A stretch of DNA of 64,000 nucleotides from JAVBTT01 sp031550325. Its GTDB lineage: Bacteria; Bacillota; Clostridia; Oscillospirales; UBA929. This document shows, piece after piece, positions 56,584-64,000 of this stretch. The stretch's first letter is position 1. The number at the start of each line of letters is the position of its first letter. A program made the translations under genes and the position numbers. The stretch covers positions 28,444-92,443 of the forward strand of contig JAVBOR010000013.1 in assembly GCA_031550325.1 (NCBI GenBank). Reading direction: 5' to 3'. The notes under the pieces are model-generated. The model was given only the letters and a program-made list of their open reading frames with translations, searched no databases and was not told the origin of the DNA.

Positions 56584-57870
56584 ATGGAAAAACAGCTCAA
56601 ACTCACCGTGATTGGCGCGGGCAGCACCTACACGCCCGAAATCATTGAGGGCGTATTGGCCCGTCAGGAGACTCTGCCGATCAAAACAATCTGCTTCATG
56701 GACATTGACGAGAAAAAAATGGAGATTACCGGCGGGCTGACAAAGCGTATGCTGGCAGCAGCGGGGTACACGGGCAGCTTTTGCACCACGACAAGCATGG
56801 AGCAGGCGGTGGACGGCGCGGACTATGTCATCGCACAAATCCGCGTCGGAGGACTGGCGGCTCGCATCCGGGACGAGAAGATTCCGCTGAAGTATGACCT
56901 TATCGGCCAGGAGACCACAGGCATCGGCGGCTTTATGAAAGCCATGCGCACGATCGGCCCGATCATGAACCTCGCGCGCGAAATCGAGAAGCGCTGCCCC
57001 GAAGCGTGGTTTATCAACTTTACCAACCCCTCGGGGCTCATTGCCGAGGCGGTTCTCGGGCACACAAAGGCGCGTCTGCTCGGCCTGTGCAACTGCCCGA
57101 TCAACATGCTGGCCGACATTGAAAAAACCATGACGCAGGGAAGCCCCTATGAGTACACCTACGTCGGGCTCAATCACCTGAGTTGGATTACCTCTGTCAT
57201 CGTCGGCGGAAAGGAACTGATCAGGCCCGGCGCGTTCACGGCCGGAACGGGCATGCGCAACATTCCCGACATCAAGCTGGACCCGGAGCTGCTGCGCGCG
57301 GTCAACGCCATCCCGTCGAGCTACCTGGGCTACTTTTATATGCGGGACGAGCATCTGAAAAAGTGTCAGCGCGCCGAGAAGAGCCGCGGCGAGGAATGTG
57401 TGGAGGTGGAAAAAGCGCTGCTGGAAAGCTACCAAAACCCCAATCTCTCCCAAAAGCCCGAGGAACTGGCCATGCGCGGCGGGGCGCTTTACTCCACGGC
57501 GGCTGTCAGCCTGATCCACTCCATCGAGAACGACACGGGAGACGTTCAGGTGGTCAACACGCGCAACAACGGCGCGCTGCCCTTTATGGACGACAGCGAT
57601 GTGGTTGAGGTCAAGGCGGTCATCAACAGCGCAGGCGCAGCGCCTGTGCCGGTGGGGTCGTTTGACAACACCCATATTGTCGGACTCATGCGCGCTGTCA
57701 AGGCGTATGAAAAGTTGGCCGTAGAGGCAGGGCTTGAGGGCGACGCCGACAAGGCGCTCTGCGCGCTGCTGACACACCCCCTGATCGGCGACTTTGAAAA
57801 GGCCAAACCGGCTTTGAAGGAAATGCTTGAGGCCAACAGGGCCTATGTGGGACAGTTTTTTGGGGAGTAG
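56584..57870 (+). CDS. GH4 family 6-phospho-glycosidase (NAD- and metal-dependent)
   Basis: A 428-residue protein from ATG 56584 behind AGGAGG. The NAD-binding start LTVIGAGSTYTPEIIEGVL, then VIAQIRVGGLAARIRDE, GQETTGIGGFMKAMRTI, WFINFTNPSGLIAEAV, metal-site LGLCNCPINM and GLNHLSWI are the GH4 hallmarks, closest to the 6-phospho-beta-glucosidase branch. Such enzymes split phosphorylated disaccharides by an oxidation-elimination mechanism. No PTS gene is adjacent, so phosphorylation of the substrate would have to come from elsewhere, perhaps the kinase encoded next. Confidence 0.92.
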   Translation: MEKQLKLTVIGAGSTYTPEIIEGVLARQETLPIKTICFMDIDEKKMEITGGLTKRMLAAAGYTGSFCTTTSMEQAVDGADYVIAQIRVGGLAARIRDEKIPLKYDLIGQETTGIGGFMKAMRTIGPIMNLAREIEKRCPEAWFINFTNPSGLIAEAVLGHTKARLLGLCNCPINMLADIEKTMTQGSPYEYTYVGLNHLSWITSVIVGGKELIRPGAFTAGTGMRNIPDIKLDPELLRAVNAIPSSYLGYFYMRDEHLKKCQRAEKSRGEECVEVEKALLESYQNPNLSQKPEELAMRGGALYSTAAVSLIHSIENDTGDVQVVNTRNNGALPFMDDSDVVEVKAVINSAGAAPVPVGSFDNTHIVGLMRAVKAYEKLAVEAGLEGDADKALCALLTHPLIGDFEKAKPALKEMLEANRAYVGQFFGE

Positions 57871-57972
57871 AGGTGAACCCTGAAAAAGCACGCGAATACG
57901 AGGGACGTTTATACGCTGAGGCGGGCGCGGGCGGCTTATCGCCGCCCGCCGCACAGAGAAGGCGGGGAGAGT

Positions 57973-58959
57973 ATGAAACGGTTTGTCATCGGGCTTGACG
58001 CAGGGGGAACCAAGAGCCACCTTGCGCTGTTTGACTTGGAAGGGCGAATCATTGACTTTTTAACCTGGGGCCCATTAAACCACGAGTCGTTGGAGGGTTC
58101 TTTCAGGCAGCTGGAGGAGGAGCTCGGCACGCTGTTGGCGTCAGCGCTCTCCCAAAACGGGCTGCGGATGGAGGAGCTCTTTCGCGGCGTCTTTGGCATG
58201 GCGGGCGCCGATACGGCCAAGCAGCATGAATTAATTTCCGCCATTTTGCGCCGGTGCGGCGTCGCCGAGCCGCTTGTGCTCAACGACGCGTTTTTGCCGA
58301 TCAAGGCGGCGTGCCGGAACGGATACGGCGTATGCTCCATCAACGGCACAGGCTGCACGGCGGCCGGCGTTGACGCCAAGGGCAGAATGCTGCAGGTGGG
58401 CGGCTGCGGGGCGCTGACATCCGATATCGGCGGCGGGGGCCAGATCGGTATGTCAATGATCGGCGTCGTGTACAGCTCGCTGTACAAAGGAGGGCCGCAG
58501 ACCGAGATGACGCGGCTTTTGTTCGATTTGCTCGGCGTGTCCCGCGAGGACGAATTTCTGGATACACTGACCGAGGCGATTGAGAACGGCTCGGCCGACG
58601 TGCGCGAGTTCAACAGGCTGGTTTTTCAGGCGGCAAAGATGCAGGACGCGCTTGCGATCGAAATGCTCACCACGATCGGCAGGGACAGCGGGGCAGCGGT
58701 GTGCGGCATCGCCAGCCGGCTGGACTATCCCCTCGATCAGCCGCTGGACGTCGCGATGGCGGGCTCGGTGTTTGTCAAAGGGGATCATCCGGCGCTGACC
58801 GACGGATTTAAACAGATGATCTCCGAGCGCCTGGCCGGACGGGAGGTTCGCTACACGGTGCTGGACAAGCCTCCGGTCGCTGGGGCCGTCATTTGGGCGC
58901 TGGAGGACGTGCTTGGCCATCGCGCCGCGATGGAGCGCGTTTGCCTCCAATGGGACTGA
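57973..58959 (+). CDS. BadF/BadG-type sugar kinase (N-acetylglucosamine kinase-like)
   Basis: A 328-residue ASKHA-fold ATPase. Phosphate-1 loop FVIGLDAGGTKSHLALFDLE, connecting motif VFGMAGADTAKQHE, phosphate-2 VCSINGTGCTAAGVDAKGR, then VGGCGALTSDIGGGGQIGM and AMAGSVFVKGDHPAL. The family includes N-acetylglucosamine and glucosamine kinases. It is in line with the ROK and GH4 genes after a 102-base gap that holds a GC-rich stem (about 57917-57950). It may phosphorylate the sugar released or imported by the pathway. Confidence 0.88.
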   Translation: MKRFVIGLDAGGTKSHLALFDLEGRIIDFLTWGPLNHESLEGSFRQLEEELGTLLASALSQNGLRMEELFRGVFGMAGADTAKQHELISAILRRCGVAEPLVLNDAFLPIKAACRNGYGVCSINGTGCTAAGVDAKGRMLQVGGCGALTSDIGGGGQIGMSMIGVVYSSLYKGGPQTEMTRLLFDLLGVSREDEFLDTLTEAIENGSADVREFNRLVFQAAKMQDALAIEMLTTIGRDSGAAVCGIASRLDYPLDQPLDVAMAGSVFVKGDHPALTDGFKQMISERLAGREVRYTVLDKPPVAGAVIWALEDVLGHRAAMERVCLQWD

Positions 58960-59038
58960 GCCAGGCTCCGGCGCGCCGCGGGCCCGGGATGCGCGCGGGC
59001 CCGCGTGAACGGCGGGCGCTGGGTCTTCATTGTTGAGG

Positions 59039-59067
59039 TTGACAAATATTCGAGAGTAGGGTATACT
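59039..59067 (+). promoter_or_regulatory. promoter of the 1507-residue secreted protein
   Basis: TTGACA (59039-59044), 17-base spacer, TATACT (59062-59067), closely resembling the ROK operon promoter. Confidence 0.85.
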
Positions 59068-59107
59068 ATTATTGTACAAAAGGCATGGACTTGTGCGTAT
59101 GCAATAA

Positions 59108-59124
59108 TTAATTAGGTTAATTAA
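59108..59124. promoter_or_regulatory. palindromic operator, copy 2
   Basis: TTAATTAGGTTAATTAA, differing from the first operator only at the two central bases. It lies about 40 bases after the -10, in the untranslated leader. Confidence 0.75.
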
Positions 59125-59214
59125 TATTAATGACCTTACATCAGCTGGCTTTACGCTGCATGACACAAGCGCCATTACCAATAAAGAGGATAAACAAGAA
59201 AGGGAGAGTCAAAC

Positions 59215-62200
59215 ATGAAACAAAAGCTCAGCGCCATCCTGTCTCTCGCGCTTGTGCTGACCATGCTCTGCGGGATGATCCCCATGAGCGCGGCAGCCCT
59301 GCCCGCCAACGCGAACTCCGCCGAAACCAAAGGCGGCGAGGCGTTCAACACACCCGAGGAAATTGAGGACATGACTCCGGTCGAACTGGCCATTTCCAAG
59401 CTCAGCGTCGCCTCGCTTGCCGACCGTGAGCCTGTGGTGTACGCGCGCAGACTGTACACCAAGCTGTCCGCCGCGGACAAGGAAAATGTACGCAACTACG
59501 CGCAGTTGCTGGCCGCCGAAGCACAGATTCTGAGGCTGTGGATTCTTGACCTCAACGAAGGCACCGCCGAGGCCCCCGAGATCAGCTTTGGCACCTCCTT
59601 TGGCCTTTGGGTCCTCTTTGAGGAACTGGACGGCATGAACGACACGCAGAAAGCCATTGTCGGCGAGGACGCGATCGAGATCCTCGAGGGGATGCAGGCG
59701 TACGAGAGCGACGTGCTGTTGCCTGCCTTCAAGGCGGACTACGACCTGGCCAAGGCCGTGGACAAGGCGATCATGGAGATGGATCCGGCCAACACCGATG
59801 AGGTCGCAGCAACCAGAGCCGCCTATGATGGCCTGACAAGCTTTCAGAAGACCATTGTCGTTTACTACGATGTGCTGAAAAAAGCAGAAGGCATTGACGG
59901 AGTTATCCCCGAAAACATCAAGTATGTCGGCACGCGCGCCTCGGGCTACGGCCTGAGCTACTCCAAGGAAGACTGGCAGAGCATTGACGACCAGCTGCAG
60001 GGTTACTTCCCCGATGCGGAGTCTACTTATGTTTGGATTGTGGCGCTGCTCGGCGGCAACAACGGCCCGGCCGGCGGCTGCAACGTCGATGTTGACTTCA
60101 CCACCATCCAGGACGAAGACGGCAAGTACATGGGCAAGACGCAGGCCGAGTGGCTCAGTGAGAACATCGCGTTCCGCGCGCCGAACGCCTCGCAGACTTC
60201 CCAAATTGACTTTTTGAATTATTTTGATGAAAACAACATCAACGTGTATCTGCAGGTCGAATCGGGTTATGCGGACATGAAGACGCTGATGGACATCCTG
60301 TACGACGTGTACGACATCACCAGTCACAAGAGCGTCAAGGGCTTCGCCATCGACGTCGAGTGGTATTATGGCGTCACCGAGGACTCGGGCATTCCCGTGA
60401 CAGACGCGATGGCGCAGAGCTGGAACGAATACCTGTACAGCACCTGGGGCGCCGGCTATAAACTCGTTTTAAAGCACTACGGCCTGACCTGGCTGCCACC
60501 CGCGTACCGCGGCGGCGAGACCGGCGAGGGCTATCTGCCCAGCGAGAAGATTATCTTCTGTGACGACAGCCAGAGCTTCGGCTCGATGGACGGTCTTGTC
60601 GGCGGCGTGTACGACGAAAACGACGTCCGCGACGGCTACCGCCCCGGCTTTGCTCCGGAGTTCCGCATTTTTGCCGACTACTTCCCGGAAAACGAGATCA
60701 TCTATCAAATCGGCTACCAGCCCGACCGCCAGTGGTTCTATAACTTTGGCGACCCGGTCATCAAGAACTTTGCCGTGAAGATGGCCGAGGCAACCAACCC
60801 GAACCAGAATATTGGCATCGCGTGGGTGAACTTCTCGATCAAAGATCCGCTGACCTTCCCGCAGATGCTGAAGACCGACGCCGAGAAAGCCAGCGCGGTC
60901 AACGGCCTTTTGAACTACCTGTCGGCCACCGGCTCGAACAACCTCGTCGGCCGCCGCCTTACGGGCGACCGTCAGCCGGCGGTGCTGGGCGACGCTTTGT
61001 TTGTCACGCGTGTGCGTCAGCTTTACGACGCGCTGACCGAGGACCAGAAGGCGCGCCTCACGGCCAGCCGCGTGACCAGACTTCTGACGGTTGAGCCCGT
61101 TGCGCTCGACGTGCGCATCGACCTGCAGATTCCCGCCATTGAGGATCTGCGCAAGAAGGATACCGGCGCTGTCTCGGAAGTCTGGGCCATTTATCTGGCG
61201 CTGACTGAAGACCAGAAAGCCGCCGTCCAAAACATCGAAAAGCTTTTGGCCGCCCGTGAGCGCATTGAGCAGCTCAACAACGAGATTGACGACATGAGCG
61301 CTGTTGAGCAGGCCATCGACAACCTTTCGGTCACCTCCGTCGCCGACCGCGAGGCCGTGGTGCGCGCGCGCAGGCTGTACACCAAGCTGTCCAGCGCGGA
61401 CAAGGAAAATGTGCGCAACTACAGCAAGCTTCTGACTGCCGAGGCGCGGATGCTTAAGCTGTGGATCCTCGACCTGAACGAGGGCACCATGGAGGCCCCG
61501 GCGATCTCCTTTGAAATGTCGCAGGGTCTGTGGGCGCTGGCCGACCAGCTGAGCGGCATGAGCGACACGCAGAAGGCCATTATCGGCGCCGAAAGCATCG
61601 CGCTGCTGGGCAAGCTGCAGGAACTCCGCGCCGGACACCTGCAAAACTTCAAGGCCCAGTACAATCTGGCCAAGGCCGTTGACAAGGTCATCCTGGCCAT
61701 GGACCCGGCCAATCCCGAAGAGGTCGCGGCTGCCAGAGCCGCCTATGAGGGCCTGACGAGCTTCCAGAAGACCGCCGTTCTGTACTATGAAGTGCTGAAA
61801 AAGGCCGAGGGCATCAACGATCTGATCCCGGCCAACCTCAAGTACATCGGCACGCGCGCCTCGGGCTACGGCCTGAGTTACTCCAAGGAGGACTGGCAGA
61901 GCATTGACGACCAGCTGCAGGGCTACGCGCCCGACGCGGAGTCGGCTTATGTCTGGATTGTGGCTCTGCTCGGCGGCAACAACGGCCCTCTCGGCGGCTG
62001 CAACATCGACGTCGACTTTGCCACCATCCAGGACGAAGACGGCAAGTACATGGGCAAGACGCAGGCCGAGTGGCTCAGCGAGAACATTTCGTTCCGCGCG
62101 CCAAACGCCTCGCAGACTTCCCAAATTGACTTTTTGAATTACTTTGACGAAAACAACATCAACGTGTATCTGCAGGTCGAATCGGGCTTCGCGGATATGA

Positions 62201-63738
62201 AGACGCTGATGGACATCCTGTACGACGTGTACGACGTGGCTGACCATAAGTGCGTTAAGGGCTTTGCCATCGACGTCGAGTGGTATAACGGCGTGACCGA
62301 GGACTCGGGTCTGCCCGTGACCGACGCGATTGCGCAGAGCTGGAACGAATACCTGTACAGCACCTGGGGCGCAGGCTACAAGCTGTTCCTGAAGCACTTC
62401 GGCTCGACCTGGCTGCCCAAAACCTACCGCGGCGGCGAGACCGGCGAGGGCTATCTGCCCAGCGAAAAGCTCGTGTTCTGCAACGACGCGCAGGGCTACG
62501 GCTCGATGGACGGCAGTGTCGGCGGCATTTACGACGACAGCGCCGCCCGCGACGGCGACGTGATGGGCGCCGGCTCTCAGTTCCGTCTGTTTGCCGACTT
62601 CTATCCCGAAAACGAAATTGTTCTCCAGATCGGCTACCAGCCCGACCGCCAGTGGTTCTATAACTTTGACGATCCGATCATCAAGAGCTTCGCCGTGAAG
62701 CTGGCCGAGAATATGAACCCCAATCAGGACATCGGCATCGCGTGGGTGAACTTCTCGATCAAAGATCCGCTGACCTTCCCGCAGATGCTGAAGACCGACG
62801 CCGAGAAAGCCAGCGCGGTCAATGGCCTTTTGAACTACCTGTCGGCCACCGGCACGAACAACATCGTCGGACGCCGCCTTACGGGCGACCGTCAGCCGGC
62901 GGTGCTGGGCGACGCGCTGTATGTCACGCGGATGCGCGCGCTTTATGACGCGCTGACCGAAGACCAGAAGGCGCGTCTCACGGCCAGCCGCGTGACCAGA
63001 CTCCTGGCGGTTGAGCCCGTTGCGCTCGACGTGCGCATTGACCTGCAGATTCCCGCCATTGAGGATCTGCGAGAGAAAGACGTCGCGACCATCTACACGG
63101 TTTGGGATATCTATCAGGCGCTGACCGAAGACCAGAAAGCCGCTGTCCAAAACATCGAAAAGCTTTTGGCCGCCAAGGCGTTTGCCGACGGCCTGGCCCC
63201 GGTGATCACCCAGTTTGTGGTCAACCCCGGCGCAATTGTGGGCACGCTTGCCGCCAACATCAAGGTCATTGCTGTCGGCCAGAATCTGGAGAGCGCCGTG
63301 GTGTACCTGAAGGACGGCGAGAGTAAGATCGGCTTGACCTCTATTGCCGGCGGCTCGGTGATGATCCGGGTCAACGCGGCTCCGGCTGTGACCGAGGACA
63401 CGGTCTATGAAGTGGTCGCCGAGGCAAACGGCGTGGTGCTCAGCGTGGGAACCATTGTAATCAAGCCCTACAGCACCGACATCTGGACGGTCTCGGCCCT
63501 GCCGGGCGCCGGAAACAAGCTGGCGCTGAATTTCAACGCGAATCTCACGGCGGCGAGCACATTCGGCGTCACGATCAACGGCGTGGCTTACGCCGCGCAA
63601 ATTCAGCCCGACAAGAGAACAGTGCTCGTGGATGTGGATTACGGCGCGCTTGAAGTTGGCACAAAGATCCTGATCAAGGGCGTGAAGTATCCTGAACTCT
63701 TCCCAAGTTACAGCTTTACCTTCACCGTGACCAAATAA
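59215..63738 (+). CDS. large secreted protein with two 642-residue repeats
   Basis: A 1507-residue protein. Signal peptide 1-27 (KLSAILSLALVLTMLCGMIP, then MSAAALPA). Repeat one is about 50-691, repeat two about 692-1322. Each unit has a helical part of about 190 residues (ADREPVVYARRLYTKLSAAD, LTSFQKT) and a probable alpha/beta barrel (YVGTRASGYGLSYSKEDWQS, GFAIDVEWY at about 375 and 1017, IGYQPDRQWFYNF), then LTEDQKAAVQNIEKLLAA. The C-terminal 180 residues are Ig-like beta domains. No SLH or LPXTG anchor is seen. The DxE motif at a barrel strand end suggests a glycosidase-like fold, which is unproven. Shared operator links it to the GH4 operon. Confidence 0.88.
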   Translation: MKQKLSAILSLALVLTMLCGMIPMSAAALPANANSAETKGGEAFNTPEEIEDMTPVELAISKLSVASLADREPVVYARRLYTKLSAADKENVRNYAQLLAAEAQILRLWILDLNEGTAEAPEISFGTSFGLWVLFEELDGMNDTQKAIVGEDAIEILEGMQAYESDVLLPAFKADYDLAKAVDKAIMEMDPANTDEVAATRAAYDGLTSFQKTIVVYYDVLKKAEGIDGVIPENIKYVGTRASGYGLSYSKEDWQSIDDQLQGYFPDAESTYVWIVALLGGNNGPAGGCNVDVDFTTIQDEDGKYMGKTQAEWLSENIAFRAPNASQTSQIDFLNYFDENNINVYLQVESGYADMKTLMDILYDVYDITSHKSVKGFAIDVEWYYGVTEDSGIPVTDAMAQSWNEYLYSTWGAGYKLVLKHYGLTWLPPAYRGGETGEGYLPSEKIIFCDDSQSFGSMDGLVGGVYDENDVRDGYRPGFAPEFRIFADYFPENEIIYQIGYQPDRQWFYNFGDPVIKNFAVKMAEATNPNQNIGIAWVNFSIKDPLTFPQMLKTDAEKASAVNGLLNYLSATGSNNLVGRRLTGDRQPAVLGDALFVTRVRQLYDALTEDQKARLTASRVTRLLTVEPVALDVRIDLQIPAIEDLRKKDTGAVSEVWAIYLALTEDQKAAVQNIEKLLAARERIEQLNNEIDDMSAVEQAIDNLSVTSVADREAVVRARRLYTKLSSADKENVRNYSKLLTAEARMLKLWILDLNEGTMEAPAISFEMSQGLWALADQLSGMSDTQKAIIGAESIALLGKLQELRAGHLQNFKAQYNLAKAVDKVILAMDPANPEEVAAARAAYEGLTSFQKTAVLYYEVLKKAEGINDLIPANLKYIGTRASGYGLSYSKEDWQSIDDQLQGYAPDAESAYVWIVALLGGNNGPLGGCNIDVDFATIQDEDGKYMGKTQAEWLSENISFRAPNASQTSQIDFLNYFDENNINVYLQVESGFADMKTLMDILYDVYDVADHKCVKGFAIDVEWYNGVTEDSGLPVTDAIAQSWNEYLYSTWGAGYKLFLKHFGSTWLPKTYRGGETGEGYLPSEKLVFCNDAQGYGSMDGSVGGIYDDSAARDGDVMGAGSQFRLFADFYPENEIVLQIGYQPDRQWFYNFDDPIIKSFAVKLAENMNPNQDIGIAWVNFSIKDPLTFPQMLKTDAEKASAVNGLLNYLSATGTNNIVGRRLTGDRQPAVLGDALYVTRMRALYDALTEDQKARLTASRVTRLLAVEPVALDVRIDLQIPAIEDLREKDVATIYTVWDIYQALTEDQKAAVQNIEKLLAAKAFADGLAPVITQFVVNPGAIVGTLAANIKVIAVGQNLESAVVYLKDGESKIGLTSIAGGSVMIRVNAAPAVTEDTVYEVVAEANGVVLSVGTIVIKPYSTDIWTVSALPGAGNKLALNFNANLTAASTFGVTINGVAYAAQIQPDKRTVLVDVDYGALEVGTKILIKGVKYPELFPSYSFTFTVTK

Positions 63739-63752
63739 CACAAAGGCTTTTT

Positions 63753-64000
63753 AAGAACCGAAGGTTCTCAAAAACTGCAGACAAAGAGGGTTTCAGGCTT
63801 ACGCCGGGAGCCCTCTTTGTCATGAGGCTGAACCTGCCGCCTTTGGCGGCAAGTTCAGCCTGTAGACAAACCTTCGATTTGTCTACAAACGGGAGCAGGA
63901 ACGCGTCTTTGTGAAGACGCGCATTGGGTGACTTTCCCGGAGTGAATCCGTGAAAGAGTTGTGGTTCTGATTTTTTTCGCCTGTCAAGCCTCATTCGTCC
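63753..64000 (+). repeat. dispersed modular palindromic repeat, copy 5 (runs off the window)
   Basis: AGAACC-gaa-GGTTCT (63754-63768); GACAAAGAGGG/CCCTCTTTGTC (about 63779-63821); AGGCTGAAC…GTTCAGCCT with an inner TGCCGCC/GGCGGCA (about 63824-63861); then AGACAAA/TTTGTCT, CGCGTCTT/AAGACGCG and CTTTCCCGGA/TCCGTGAAAG. From about 63858 to the edge it is nearly identical to 54857-54995. No credible ORF. Confidence 0.85.

Noticed and set aside
60469..63741. A 1090-residue open frame antisense to the large secreted protein
   Set aside because: It mirrors the repeat structure of the sense gene, has no ribosome site and is explained by GC-rich codon bias leaving the antisense frame open.
63722..63994. 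A 90-residue minus-strand frame at the right edge
   Set aside because: It lies wholly in a dispersed repeat and translates its palindromes; similar frames occur over the other copies.
6505..64000. CRISPR array
   Set aside because: The repeats are scattered single copies with different palindromic modules; there is no regular repeat-spacer pattern and no cas gene.

Overview
The window looks like a chromosomal segment of an anaerobic, endospore-forming member of the Clostridia. The supporting signs are a GerA-type germinant receptor operon, a Cys/Gly-rich small protein of a type I associate with spores, butyrate kinase, ferredoxin-type aldo/keto reductase, YesM/YesN two-component genes, many lipoproteins, strong AGGAGG ribosome sites and frequent TTG/GTG starts. 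Most of the window is visibly GC-rich. The first ~15.4 kb is less so.

Layout. (1) 1-6.4 kb: an ECF sigma factor, its membrane anti-sigma partner and four lipoprotein genes. This part ends at a 3' half of a tRNA-Ala gene (6423-6464) that lacks its 5' half, which suggests the right end of an integrated element. (2) 6.8-15.5 kb: a DUF2935 protein with a small partner, then a complete phosphate operon pstS-pstC-pstA-pstB-phoU-phoP-phoR. Its PstS has its two halves in swapped order. A very short promoter-to-terminator transcription unit follows. (3) 15.5-20.9 kb: an acetate-transporter-like protein, a duplicated CmpB-type membrane protein, a possibly frameshifted 43-residue ORF, an unknown membrane protein, tRNA-Thr, an F420-glutamate-ligase-like gene and tRNA-Pro. 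(4) 21-31 kb: one minus-strand operon, yesN-type regulator, solute-binding lipoprotein, yesM-type kinase, a single gene fusing mannobiose 2-epimerase to mannosylglucose phosphorylase, a phosphohexomutase and rmuC. (5) 31.4-42.5 kb: ileS-lspA-rluD behind a structured leader, then a LarA-like isomerase, yibE/F, an ACT protein with butyrate kinase, and larB-larC with a DUF3842 gene. (6) 42.5-53 kb: recG, aldo/keto reductase, the gerA-type operon and a copper ATPase with a C-terminal CopZ-like domain that has its own ribosome site. (7) 53-64 kb: a DUF2087 regulator, two divergent small proteins of one fold, and a sugar regulon (ROK repressor, GH4 glycosidase, BadF-type kinase) that shares a palindromic operator with a downstream 1507-residue secreted protein made of two 642-residue repeats.

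How the genes connect. The mannobiose operon forms a pathway: epimerase makes mannosylglucose, phosphorylase splits it to mannose-1-phosphate and glucose, and the mutase can carry the phosphate to position 6. The lar genes build and may use the nickel-pincer cofactor. The ROK repressor probably silences both its own operon and the giant secreted protein.

Across the whole window, intergenic spaces carry a dispersed family of modular palindromes. They mostly lie near 3' ends of genes, and several modules show arm changes that preserve pairing.
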